A stretch of 64,000 bases of DNA from Closterium sp. Naga37s-1 (GCA_947471745.1 CANJKZ010001150.1:248001-312000); one strand, 5' to 3'; shown: positions 35,601 through 46,823, counted from the stretch's first letter. Numbers and translations are program-made. Notes: generated from the letters alone by a model not told the origin.

Positions 35601-36224
35601 GGCGGATCGCCGATGGCAGAGAAACGGGGGGAGGGAAAAAGGAGGGGTGTGAAAGGTGCGGGAACGGTGTGGGGGGAAACAGAGGCGCGACTGGCCGCCA
35701 ACTGCCGTGCGAGCCGTGCGCACGCGCGGCACGGCACGTGGTGACTCACAGCAGCAGCTGCTCGACGAGCTCCGCCTTGGTATCTCCGCGCAGCCCCCGC
35801 GCCTTGGCCAGGGCGCGCAGTTCCGCCATCGACTTGCGCTGCAGCTCGCGCTCCGCCTCGTCCAGCACACTCACGGATGCGCGCACCACGCCGCTTCCGC
35901 GCGCACGGCCGCGAGGAACTTGAGCCAAGGGATTGGGGGAAAGCAGCACCCGCGAGGCGCCATTGAGTTTGGCGGGCAGCAAGAGAGACTGGCGGAGGGC
36001 AACGGGGAAGGGACGTGGTTTGGGAGAAGGGGAGGAAACCAAGTGGTGCAGACGATGGAAAAATCCAGCAATCGCTGAACTGCAATGGAGGAGCGCGCGG
36101 GCCGTCGAGTGAGCACACCCGGCGACGGCATTGGGGTGGTTGACGGGGCGAAGGGAGTGACTGGCGGCAGCTCATTGCGGGCGACACACGTGCCACGTAC
36201 CTGCGATACATACGGAGACGCCAT
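32602..36224 (-). CDS. Plastid-type protein with four SAP motifs and a C-terminal membrane helix
   Basis: SAP motifs bind DNA or RNA; the exact role here is unknown. Exons (minus): 36079-35750, 35529-35341, 35162-34884, 34647-34348, 34179-33879, 33645-33424 and 32835-32602. These join in frame to about 620 residues. The first frame has no ATG, so a small 5' exon is needed; 36224-36190 (starting MASPYVSQ) with a GTGTGT donor keeps frame but is tentative. A basic, Ser/Pro-rich N-terminus ending near GVVRAS looks like a transit peptide. Four SAP helices follow, one per exon: MAELRALAKARGLRGDTK, LPQLRELARERGSRSSTR, LAELRQMARAQGVRGDTK and MGELRYLARERGLKGDTK, separated by Pro/Ala linkers. Next come an acidic Ala/Glu region, a short coiled coil, a hydrophobic helix (AVIGGVGLALLPLLLPALI) and a conserved-looking tail with two Cys. 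Exons 2-4 are all phase 2-2. It is divergent from the phosphatase-like gene. Confidence 0.82.
33062..33424. repeat. CATGCACTCATGCTCC repeats in SAP gene intron 6, and a duplicated donor
   Basis: A degenerate 10/20-bp array (ATGCTCCCATGCACTC) fills 33062-33385. Next to the exon, the last bases of exon 6 plus GTACGCCT occur twice 17 bp apart (33407-33440 region), giving two identical GTACGC donors on the minus strand. Confidence 0.85.
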
Positions 36225-37527
36225 ATTGACTTCGATAGGTGACGAATACGATAACAGAAACTAGTTTCAAAGAATAGGCGTTTAGTGGCCTCTCAAGGGT
36301 CTAACACAAGAGACAAATATGTGAGCTCTCCCTGTGAGTGAAGCAGATATGTGTATGCGATTCTGCGACGAACTCTGTCGAAATGGCCACTCAACTTGAG
36401 TTGTCGCAGAACCATTCCTTCGCGCCCCAGATCTGCGCTGAGCTGGGAGAGAAGTGGCCCACCAGGGGCTTCCACGTGGCAACGATTGTGACCAGACCCA
36501 TATGTGGTGCCGCCCCTGCCCGTGCTTTCAGATAAAGTTTTCAGACTAGGGTGCGTTTCTGTCATTGTTTAGAGTTTTCCCGTTAGTTCTTTCGTTTTTT
36601 ATTGGCCTTGTTTGAACTCTTTGCAAGCAGCACAATTACAACAGGCTCACCTAAATCGAAGACGGAAGGGCACCCTCAGTTGTCGGATCGTGTGTGGAGA
36701 TGGTGTCAGCTTCAATGAATATATCCTGGTTTACGGGCAGATGGAAGCCAGTTGTAAGCTGGAAATAAGCGGGAAAAAAACTGACGTGGCATCGGTGGCC
36801 TTACACCCTGCCCACGATGAAGCCTAGCCGCTGACCCCATCCATCGGGAAAATGTGGCTCGAATTGGCCACGCTGCCAAAAGTGAAAGGATCTCGAGCTG
36901 ATCAATGCTGACAGATTTGCCACGTCAGCATGTGCTTTTCACATCCAAACATTCGCACTTGTCACGTTTCGGCACAGCGCGGCTTCAGCGTTCATTTGAA
37001 GCTTCCCCGCAGGGCTGCGCGGCCTCCCGCTTCTGCTCCCCGCTCCCACGGATGGGCGCAGTTGCGGCCCTTGGCTCGCGGGGGTCGTTCGTCCGCCTCG
37101 CCTCAACTCAACGAACCGTCTCACTCACCTCATCCCACTCAACTCGTCGCGTCATTCATTTGCGTTCTAGAAGCCGTTGGCTGCACCAGGCGCTTCGTCG
37201 TTCAAGGCGTGCTGGAAACTGTAGTGGTGGACCCACTGCCGAGGTTTCGGAAGTCTTTAGTTTTTTATTAAGTTCGACTGTGGAAATAACTTGAAGCAGT
37301 CGGCGACGCTGATCCCTCTTTCGGAACAGCTTGTGCCGTCGTGATTGCACCTTCGCAGCCCTGGCGTGGCGGCAGCTGCACCCAAGTCGATAGCACGGCG
37401 ATGCGAAATAGTTCCGACACCACCATGGGTCCCGCGTGTATCTCGTAACGCACTCCCCTCTGTCTTTGCGCACCTGCTTCCGTAAATCCCGGCACCCGGT
37501 CCGCCCTAGATCACACTCGCACTCCGC
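36225..37527. other. Divergent intergenic region
   Basis: About 1.3 kb between the SAP gene (minus) and the phosphatase-coiled-coil gene (plus), expected to hold both promoters. Composition is close to even GC/AT. No TATA box, RNA gene, repeat or convincing open frame could be assigned. Confidence 0.45.
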
Positions 37528-40500
37528 ATGGCGGCCGTCACATTAACCCCATCCACGTCCTCAATCCGACGTGGCACCATTTGCGCTCTCGTGTCCCCAG
37601 AGCCATGTATCCCCTCGGTCGCTGTTAACCAAACCAACCTCCTTTCGCGAAGCTCCCACCTGCGGTTTCGCTTTAGTTCGTCGTCAAGGAAGTGTCGCCT
37701 ACATCTGTCGCATCGATCGCGCATAACGCGGCATGACCGGAACGGAAATGGTCCATCGCGGCTCGTCGTGGCGCAATTCGCATCAAGCGGAAGCGGGGGA
37801 ACAGGTGAGAGTCTGCTCGTACGCCTTACGACAACGTAATCGAGCCGCGAGCTGTGCAATATACCCGCCGACGAAACTGGTTAGCGCGTTACGCTGTAAT
37901 GGCGCAAACCCCGGAAACGTTCGATTTTTCCCCTCAAAGGACCGTCGGCATGATGGGGTGCGATTGCGTTGGGGGGTGGGCAGGCGGCGTGGAGTGGAAC
38001 GCCGTGGCGCCAAACATCCTCATCGGCACCACTCCGCGCGACCAGGCCGCGCTCGAGGCGCTCGCAACGCGGGCGGGAGTGAATGCGGTGCTTTGCGTGG
38101 AGGTGAGTCCGCTACTCTGCCTCGCGCCACTCCCCCTTCACTCTCCCTTCCCCCCTTGCTGCTGCTGCTGCTGCTGCTGCTACTAGGGCATTCATAACTT
38201 TTTTCCCCCCTTCCCTTTCCCCGTCCCCTTCTGTCCTTCCCCCGACATCCGCCGCCATGGTGTGCAGGAGGGCGGGGCGCGGCAGGAGGAGTGGGCGCGG
38301 GTGGCGGAGCGCGCGCAGGCCATGGGCATGGTGGCTGTCAGCCTGGCGCTCGCTGACGTCAACCAGGACGAACAGGTGCGGGGAAAGGGGGGGGGAGAGG
38401 GTGTGGTGACGGGGGGAGGGGGAGGGTGAAGGGGGAATGAGAAGGGGAAGGGGTATGGGGGAGAGCATATGAGAAGAGGGGCTGGGGTGGAAGGGGATGT
38501 GAGTAGGGTTGTGGGGAGAAGGAATAAGAGGTGTGGTGGGTGAACGAGCGACACACGGCAATGAACGCGTGAGGAATGAAACACGAACCAACTACCTGCG
38601 CGCTTTCATGCTCAGCGGAGCCACGCGCAGTGCCCTTGGGCCGAGAGGCGGCAGCAGAGAGAGCGTGCGAGGAAAGCGCAGTTACGGACGGCCTTGGCCC
38701 GCACACTACAGGCCATGTCCGCGCTTGCGCCATGTCCGCGCTTGCGCCATGTCCGCGCTTGCGCCATGCCCGCCCTTGCGCCATGCCCGCCCTTGCGCCA
38801 TGCCCGCCCTTGCGTCATGCCCGCCCTTGCGCCATGCCCTCCCTTGCGCCATGCCCTCCCTTGCGCCATGCCCGCCCTTGCGCCATGCCCGCCCTTGCGC
38901 CATGCCCGCCCTTGCGCCATGCCCGCCCTTGCGCCATGCCCGCCCTTGCGCCATGCCCGCCCTTGCGCCATGCATGCACCCCATGCCCATCTGTCGCCCA
39001 TCTGCCGTCCATGCGAACGTGTGCGTGCCGTGCATCGCGCAGGACATGGCGCTGCCGCGCGCCATCTCAGCCGTTGATCTGCTGCTGTCGCGCGGCTACA
39101 CGGTGCACGTGTGCTGCTCTTCGGGCAACGACAAGGCGCCCCTCGTCGCCCTCGGGTACGCCCCTCCGCGCCCCTCCTAACCCCTCCTCGCCTCTCCTCG
39201 CCCATCCTCGCCCCTCGCCGCTCCCACGCCATGACACCGTGCTACCCTGTCACTCCCCCTCACAACCCGCCTCTTCCCCCTTCCCTGCATGCGCGCGCGC
39301 AGGTACCTGACGCTGGTGCGCGGGCAGGCGGTGGACGGCGCGCTGGCGGCGCTCAAGGCGGTGCGCCCCTCCATCAACCCGTACATGCTGCCGTGGGAGA
39401 AGGTGCGTGCATGCTGCCATGGGTAGGCCCGCGTCCTCCAGCCCCCATCAGGTCGCGCTTGCCCTGGTGGCGCATCAGGTCGCGCTTGCCCTGGTGGCGC
39501 ATTACCCGCGTGCATGCACGCGCGCGCTTTTTCTACTCCCCTGCACCGCATGCCATCCCGCAATAGCCGTTAGGCGCCACCCCTCTCTCACCCACCCTCA
39601 CGCGCCCGCCTCATGCGTGTGTCATGAGCACCTAGTGCGGCATCTGCTCCATCCCCCTTCTGCCCCCTGCACCCACGCCATATCGCCCCCCCCCCCACTC
39701 GCCCATCACTCCATGGACCCTCCCTCCCATGCCGCCTCCCCAACCTTTCCCGTACTGCCAACCCTCCCACCACCACCCCTCGCCCACCCACTGGTTCACT
39801 CGCAGGCCCGTCGTGCGCATGCCTTTATATCGTTACCCACTCCGTCCCCCCTCTTTTCCCCTCCCCGGGAGCAGTTGAGGGACAGTCTGAGTGCGGGCGA
39901 CAGCAAGCGCGTGCTGCAGCTGACGCAGGAGGAGTTTCGGCGGCGGCTGGCGGCCAAGGAGGGCGGCACGCACGCCAACGACTGGCAGGTGGCCTTAGCG
40001 CGCGTGGCGGCCGACCGCTTCCGCCACCGCCTCGCCGCCGACCACTCCCTCGTGCACCAGCTCTGCCAGGTGACCACTCCCTCGTGCACCAGCTCTGCCA
40101 GGTGGGGGGGAGGAGGGGGCAGGTTTTGGAGGGGGGGAACAGGGTGACCACTCCCCTCGTGCACCAGCTGTGCCAGGTGACCACTCCCTCGTGCACCAGC
40201 TCTGCCAGGTGACCACTCCCTCGTGCACCAGCTCTGCCAGGTGACCACTCCCTCGTGCACCAGCTCTGCCAGGTGACCACTCCCTCGTGCACCAGCTCTG
40301 CCAGGTGGGGGGGAGGAGGGGGCAGGTTTTGGAGGGGGGGAACAGGGTGACCACTCCCCTCGTGCACCAGCTGTGCCAGGTGGGGGAGGAGAAGGGAGGG
40401 AGGTGTTGGCCAGGGGTGGAGAGCTGCACGTGGATGGGAATGGTAGCGCTGGCGGGGGTGTATTAGTACCTAGCTGCTGTTTGCATGCTGGTGACGCTCG

Positions 40501-43500
40501 TGGCACTGCATCTGCCTCTCGCCCACTCATTCCTCCTGTGCTCTGCTAATCTGCTCTGCCACGCTGCTCTCCCGTGCTCTCTTGTGCGGTGCTGTGCGGT
40601 GCAGGCGGCAGCAGAGGCAGCAGGAGGAGCAAGAGGAGGTCACAGCAGCAGTGGGAGCAGCGATGAAGTCAGATCACTTAAGGTAAGAAGAGCAGTCAAC
40701 GTTAACGGAAACTTACACAAATGGGGCCGTATCTCTCTCCCTCTTGCTCCGTGCCCTCTCCCTTTACCAACCCACAACCCACCCCACCTCTCCCCAATCG
40801 GTTCCTATCCCTCCCCCACATTCCCCTGCTCCCACCCTCCCCGTCCCCCCCCCCCCCTTAGATGCTATTGGAGGGCGCCAACTCAAGTGTGCAAACAGTG
40901 GACGTGGCAGCAGCAGCCACCTCTTCCCAATCGGCTCCTCCTATCCCTCCCCCCATTCCCCTGGCACCCCCCCTCAGATGCTACTGGAGGGCGCCAACTC
41001 GCGGGTGCAGACAGCGGACGCGGCGGCGGCAGCAGCCAAGGACCGAATCGACTTCTTCTTCCGCCAGGTCACGGCGCTCAAGGCGCGCGAGGAGGCGGCG
41101 CGCAAGCAGGCGCGCGTGGCGGAGCGCCGAGTGGAGGCGCTGCTGCGGGAACTCGACGAGCAGCGCCGCCGCGCCGCCGAGGACGCGGACCGGCAGGCCG
41201 AGGAGCGGCGCCGCGACGTGCAGACCGGGCGCGTGCAGGCGCTGACCGCGGAGGAGGCGGGGGAGCTGGTGGGGCGCGTGGTGGAGCTGGAGGGGCTGCT
41301 GTCTCAGACGCGCGCCGCCCTGCAGGCCGCCACGGACCGCAACGAGTTCTTCCTGCGCCAGCTCAGCGCCATCCGCGAGAGCGAGAAGAAGTCGCGCACG
41401 TCCGCGCGCGCAGCAGACCGGCGGTACTTTGCGATCCTGCGGCGCGTGGAGGAGCTGGGGCGCAAGGAGGCATCGGCGAAGCAGGTGGCGGAGGAGGCGC
41501 AGCGGCGGTACGAGAGCATGGCGTCAGAGCTGCAGGGGCTGGGGTCGGTGGGCGACATCAAGGAGCGGCTGGAGGAGCTCAACAGCAAGGTGGCGGAGCT
41601 CAAGCGCAAGGAGGCGCAGGCCGAGGCCGCCACTCGCGCCGCGCTTGAGAGAGTGGCAGTTCTCTCAGAGCAGCTGGAGGAGGCGGCGGCGCGCGAGGCG
41701 GAGATCAGGGACAGCGAGAGGAGCGCGCGCGAGCGGGCGGATGCACTGGAGGTGAGGGTGGACGCGCTGGTGAGCGACCTGCAGGCCGCCAAGGCCGCAG
41801 CAGCGACGGCGGAGCGGTCGGTGGGGGAGATCTCCAAGGAGGTGGCCAAGCTGAGGGAGAGAGAAGCCGCGGCGGACGAGGCGATCCGGCGGTACGAGGC
41901 GGTGAGCGGGCAGGTGGGGGCGCTGCAGGCGCGGGACGCGGGCACGCGGCAGGAGATCGACGCGGCGAACCGGCGCATCGGAGTGCTGTCGGAGCAGATC
42001 GTGAACCTGACCCGGCGCGAGACGGAGCTGCAGGAGGCGCTGCAGACGGCGAACGACCACATCTCGTTCCTCTCCACGCGCGTGTCGGAGCTGATCGAGC
42101 GCGAGGAGGAGGCCAAGGCGCAGGCGCAGCGGGCGGACGCGCGCGTGGCGGAGCTGCACAGCGAGGTGGCGGCCGTGCAGCAGCGCGAGGCCGTGGCGGT
42201 GAGGGAAGCCGAGGCGGCGAGTCGCAAGCTGGCGCTGGTGGAGGAGAGCGAGGCGGCGGCGGTGGAGGCGGCCATGCGCGCCAATGCGCGCGTGGAGGAG
42301 CTGTTCCGGCAGGTGGAGGACGTGGAGCAGCGCGAGGCGGCCGCCAAGGCGGCTGCCAAGGCGGCGTATGAGCGGCTGGCGGAGATGAGCGAACGGCTGG
42401 CTGCGGCTGAGGAGAGGAGTGCTGCGGCGGAGAGAGGCAGAGGGGGGGCTGGGCAGGGGAGGGACAGTGCGGCGCCATGGGATGCTGCGGTGGTGTTTGA
42501 CTCTCGCACTGCTGAACCCGTGCCCGTGAGTGCCTGGTGGCGTTGCATGGTTTCATGCCCATGCCCATTTGCATTGGCCCATGGCCACTAGCCCATGTTC
42601 ATGCACCATGACCACCTGCCTGTCAAACTCCCACCGGCCCCAACACTCACTCCCTACTCCCCACCCCTTTGCAGGTGCGGTCATCGCCGTCATCAACCTC
42701 ATCTGTGAACGGCACGGCCCTGCCGCCCTCCTCCTTCATCGCCCAGCAGCTCTCCCCACCCACCGCCACCCCCGCCTCCCCACCCCACACGCCGCAAGAG
42801 CGGGAGGAGCAGAGGCGAGTGGAGGAGGAGGTGGAGGAGACGCGGAGGGCGCTGGGGGCGATGGTGGACGAGTGTGTGGGGCTGTTCCTGGGCCAGGTGG
42901 CGGCGCTGCGCGAGCGCGAGCAGGCGTCGAAGCAGGCCCTGGCGGCGGCGAACCAGCGCATCGAGGAGCTGAGCACGCAGGTGGCTCTGCTGGCCGCCCG
43001 TGAGGACGCCGCCAACGCCGAGGCCGAGGCGTTCGCTGGCCAGGTGGGCGAGGGGTGGGGCAGGAGGAGGGGCATGTGGAGGGGAGTGGAGATGAATGGA
43101 GTGCGGTGTTCTTTGGAACAGATGGGGGGGAGGAGCTGCTTTTATAGTTGATGAATCCTGTGCGTGCCTCCTCCGCTTGCTCCGCGTCCCTCTCTGCTCG
43201 TTCAACGTGCCTTGCTCCGCTGCTGGCTGTGCCCTCCCTGCGGTGTGTCTCCCGTGCCCACAGGTGACGGGGCTGGTGATGCGCATAGCGGATCTGAACG
43301 AGGAGCTGGAGGCGGCGGAGAGGAGGGAGGCGGAGCTGGCTGACGCCCTCACTGCTGGCGGGTCGGGAGGCGGGCTGCCAGGCCTGCTCAAGTGAGTGTC
43401 GTGCTGCTGCAGGAGGGTGGCGCAGTGGGGGATGCCACTGGGATCATGGATTGCATGCCTGTGTGTACATGCATGGTTGCACGGTTCACCTGCATGGGAT

Positions 43501-44829
43501 TGCATGCATAGGACCACATTCATTGTGAACTTGGGTTTTTCTCTTTATGATCCCTGCACCTCAAAGCCCCACCCTTTCTCCATCCTTCCCTCTCCACCAC
43601 CACTTCCTAAACTCCACCCCCTGTCCCCTTGACCGGAGCAGGCAGGACCCACAGAAGCTGATAGCGGAGCTGGAGGCGGCGCGGCGGCGGGCGGATGAGC
43701 TGGCAGCGGAGGTGGAGGAGGCACGGCGCACAGCGGAGGACATCAGTGAGAGCATCTTCAACGCGCGCAAGAAGTCCCTGCAGGAACAGCAGGTGCGTTT
43801 ACTTGCGCTGGCAGCAACAGGCAGGGGTAGGAGGTGCAAAGAGAGTGCTGCTCTTTTGGGTAGTCTTGGAGGGTTGGGGAATCAGCGTGCTAATAGTGGT
43901 GGTTTTCCTTTTTTACCAGCCTCATCCGTCCCACCTTCTCATGCTTTCTTCACTGCTTTGTGCCTTAACCCTCTTCGCCCCTGGCACATGCTGCCCTCCT
44001 GTGTCTGTCGCTCATGCCCGCTGGTCGCGTGTGTGTGTGGCAGCAACGGGAGGAGCTGGTGGCGGAGGTGCTGTCGCTGAAGGAGGCGATGGAGGCGATG
44101 AGGGAGAGGGACGAGGCCATCGCCGTGTGGAAGCAGCAGCTCGCAGAGCAAGCAGAGTACCTCGACTCGCTCATGGTGAGTACCTCGACTCGCTCATGGT
44201 GAGTACCTCGACTCGCTCATGGTGAGTACCTCGACTCGCTCATGGTGAGTACCTCGACTCGCTCATGGTGAGTACCTCGACTCGCTCATGGTGAGTACCT
44301 CGACTCGCTCATGGTGAGTACCTCGACTCGCTCATGGTGAGTACCTCGACTCGCTCATGGTGAGTACCTCGACTCGCTCATGGTGAGTACCTCGACTCGC
44401 TCATGGTGAGTACCTCGACTCGCTCATGGTGAGTACCTCGACTCGCTCATGGTGAGTACCTCGACTCGCTCATGGTGTGAGTACCTCGACTCGCTCATGG
44501 TGAGTACCTCGACTCGCTCATGGTGAGTACCTCGACTCGCTCATGGTGAGTACCTCGACTCGCTCATGGTGAGTACCTCGACTCGCTCATGGTGAGTACC
44601 TCGACTCGCTCATGGTGAGTGCGCCTCACAGACACTGCCTCAGTACGCAACATGTTCAGCGTTTACATCATTCTCATAACATCCTCCCTTTGCTCTGCTT
44701 TGCGCTTCGTGTGTGTGTGATTGGGAGCAGGCGGAGGGGCAGGTGGACCAATCTCAGCGGGACATGTTGCGGGCAGCAGTGAGGGAGATTCAGTTAGGAT
44801 CTGGTGACCAGGCATTCTCTGCTGTGTGA
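37528..44829 (+). CDS. Plastid-targeted degenerate dual-specificity phosphatase fused to a long coiled coil
   Basis: Thirteen exons join in one frame to 1138 residues: 37528-37804, 37984-38102, 38268-38375, 39043-39155, 39303-39402, 39875-40069, 40605-40682, 40978-42525, 42675-43043, 43264-43391, 43642-43792, 44044-44175 and 44731-44829. Residues 1 to about 85 are Ser/Arg-rich, like a transit peptide. Residues about 93-260 match the plant SEX4/LSF starch-phosphatase fold: VEWNAVAPNILIGTTP, an ADVNQDEQ general-acid loop, then VHVCCSSGNDKAPLVALGYL. This P-loop keeps Cys193 but has Lys199 in place of the catalytic Arg of CX5R, and Cys replaces the usual His before it. Activity is therefore doubtful; LSF1-type scaffolding is the nearest precedent. 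Residues about 335-1120 are coiled coil with a recurring unit of about 36 residues of the form FxxQVxxLxxREE..A..R.... The fusion of both parts is supported by phase but not by transcripts. Confidence 0.85.
38705..38975. repeat. 17-bp x15 array in intron 3 of the phosphatase-coiled-coil gene
   Basis: CGCCCTTGCGCCATGCC and close variants in uniform tandem, about 70 bp before the exon 4 acceptor. A 27-bp unit (AGGTCGCGCTTGCCCTGGTG) is repeated twice at 39449-39502 in intron 5. Confidence 0.92.
40038..40380 (+). repeat. 32-bp duplication of the exon 6 donor, about 8 copies
   Basis: The exon 6 end (ACCACTCCCTCGTGCACCAG then CTCTGCCAG) plus GTG is repeated at 40041, 40073, about 40145, 40181, 40213, 40245, 40277 and 40350. 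Some copies are separated by a 55-bp G-rich block that is itself duplicated. Each copy has a CCAG|GT donor. Confidence 0.92.
40790..41040 (+). repeat. Duplicated acceptor and start of exon 8 (decayed pseudo-exon)
   Basis: About 120 bp covering a polypyrimidine tract, an AG and the first 60 bases of exon 8 are present twice. The upstream copy (about 40795-40925) reads TTAGATGCTATTGGAGGGCG, the real one (from 40978) ATGCTACTGGAGGGCGCCAA. The upstream copy has diverged and lacks the rest of the exon. Confidence 0.88.
44155..44616 (+). repeat. 23-bp x20 duplication of the exon 12 donor
   Basis: GAGTACCTCGACTCGCTCAT plus GGT repeats 20 times. The first copy is the coding end of exon 12 (donor 44176). 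All others are intronic and almost identical, apart from one 2-base insertion near 44477. Every unit carries ATG|GTGAGT. Confidence 0.96.
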
Positions 44830-45331
44830 TACTGAGCAGTCTGCGGTCCCGTGAGCATGGTAATAGCCAGCTCCCTTATTCTTGCTGCAATGGCAAATGT
44901 CACAAGAGAAAACACAAGAGCCATGATTAGTATGGGGGGAACACAGCCCCCAGCTGGCAGAATAGTCTGTATGTCTTGTGAATTGAACTGTACTTACCTA
45001 CTTTTTCAATGTAGAGGGGGAGAAGAGAATGCAACAATGGAACATGGAATGTGCTCAGGAACATCACATATTGATAATCCTAAGAATATGCTCTGTCATG
45101 GGCTCTCTTGGCATGTTTTTTCTGTGTACACTCTATGGACTGCTACTGACAAGTGTTTGAGCCACCTCAGTGCTATTATGAAGATTGGAGTGGTTGTAGT
45201 TCAGCTCAGCTTGCCTAGAATGCATGGGTAACGTGTTTCCAATGATGTAGCTCTTGGTGAAACGTTGCAAAGGAGAGGGTAGAACTTGCATTATAATCTA
45301 ATGTAACAAACAGATATGCACAAGCCAGCGG
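44830..45331. other. Convergent 3' flanks
   Basis: Tail-to-tail region between the phosphatase-coiled-coil gene (plus) and the pyrophosphatase gene (minus). AT-richer unique sequence; no other feature recognised. Confidence 0.45.
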
Positions 45332-46823
45332 TTACTTGTGCAAGCTGTCCAGGATGTATTGGCCATACAAATCCCTGTGTAATGAAACAAAGAAGTCAAG
45401 GCAGGAAACAAAACGATACTAGAATTAGCAGAGTCTGGAAAGCTAGTTAACGTGACGGAAAGTTGAGGGAGGGGGGAATTGCAGGGGAACGAGGATGAAA
45501 CGAGGGAGACAGAGAAAGGGGGGGAGATAAAGAGAGAGAGGCTGAGCGGGTAAGGGGAGGACAGGGAGGAAGAGGGATGGAGTAAGGGGGTTTGAATATG
45601 CAAAGGCTTGAAATTGAAAGGAACGTAGAGAGGTGCTCGGAAGGGGAAGCATGGGAAGCAGAAGCAGTTTGTCAAAAGAGACTATCAGCAGCCAAGGTTG
45701 TCAAACTCAAACACGAATGAGTTTTGAGAACATGTTGCAGGGTAAGGAACGCTGCTGATGAGCTTACATGGATTTCTTCACAGCTTCAATGGCCTCCGTG
45801 GCGCCGAGGAAAGTGTTGACTGCGACTTCCTTATTCTCGTTCTTCTTGTAGTCCTCAAAGAAACGCTTGATCTCTTGCAGTCTGTGCCTCGGAAGCTCGT
45901 CAATAGACTTGAAGTGCTTGTACTCTGGGTCGTCGGCGCACACAGCAATGATCTTGTCGTCCATCTCTCCCTGAATTGAAGGCACGTGTCAGCTCGTCAA
46001 TCTCGTGGTAGGATACGGAATGCAATCACACAAGTTCCGTCACAATACGAAAAAGACCACTAACCTGATCAATCATAGGCATAAGCCCAATGGCCCTGGC
46101 GCGAAGGAAGCATCCAGGAATCACTGGCTCCTGTTGGAATGAAAAGAGGGATACAAAAGTTATCCAATCAAGGTCAATCCTTATGAAAACACCCCCATGT
46201 CCTATTTGGATTCACGCCTGGTATCAGATTCGCGATATATTTATCCGTTTCGAGCATAATATGTGATTCCGGGTGAGTGTTTCATGGGTCAAGTTGGAAC
46301 TGCCTACTCATCGACCGATGCATACCTGCATCAAGACGAGGACATCCATTGGGTCGTTGTCGTCGCAGAGAGTCCTCGGGATGAACCCATAGTTGTGAGG
46401 GTACACCACCGAAGAGTAAAGAATCCGGTCGACCTGCAAAAAATGATGGAACAGATATGAATTGAAGAAGATGACACAAGATAACAAAAGAGTGAGGGAA
46501 AAAAGAGTGAGGCCGTACTTGGATCTCTAGGAACTTAGATCTGACGGAACAAGCAAGCGTACCTTGATAAGGCCGGACTTCTTGTCGAGCTCGTACTTGA
46601 CTTTGCTTCCCTTAGAGATTTCTACGACAACGTTGAAGATAGTAGGAGCTTCTGGACCTGGAGAATACGATGCGATCGGGCAAAAATGTCAGTACCCGAA
46701 CTTGACCAGCAGCTTCTGGGCCTGGAAGATAGTATACGATCGGCCAAGCTTGCTACTAAAGCAGTCCGTACCAATTTCCAAGTCGTGCCACGGATGAGCC
46801 GCAACAGTGCGTTGGTTCGCCAT
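45332..46823 (-). CDS. PPA: Soluble inorganic pyrophosphatase
   Basis: Hydrolyses pyrophosphate to two phosphates with Mg2+, pulling biosynthetic reactions forward; plant members are mostly cytosolic. Six exons (minus): 46823-46772, 46657-46563, 46433-46326, 46130-46065, 45970-45768 and 45374-45332, all phases consistent, giving 188 residues. Diagnostic segments are [40 protein letters not shown], the metal-binding signature DDNDPMD (73-79), [17 protein letters not shown] and [16 protein letters not shown]. The last exon is only 14 codons ([13 protein letters not shown]). Stopping at the in-frame TAA after exon 5 would lose this conserved tail, and GTAAGC at 45767 is a good donor. Relatives are 211-218 residues with a longer N-terminus. 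Here ATG at 46823 is the only in-frame ATG seen before the core, so the protein is short or a 5' exon is missed. No transit peptide. Confidence 0.96.
45440..45560. other. Purine-rich tract in pyrophosphatase intron 5
   Basis: GGAGGGGGGAATTGCAGGGG, AGAGAGAGAGG and similar runs on the plus strand, i.e. pyrimidine-rich on the coding strand, upstream of the last exon acceptor at 45375. It may serve as an extended polypyrimidine tract. Confidence 0.5.

Noticed and set aside
35746-36042. Start of the SAP protein at 36042
   Set aside because: The codon there is TTG, not ATG, and no upstream in-frame ATG exists before a TGA; an upstream exon is needed.
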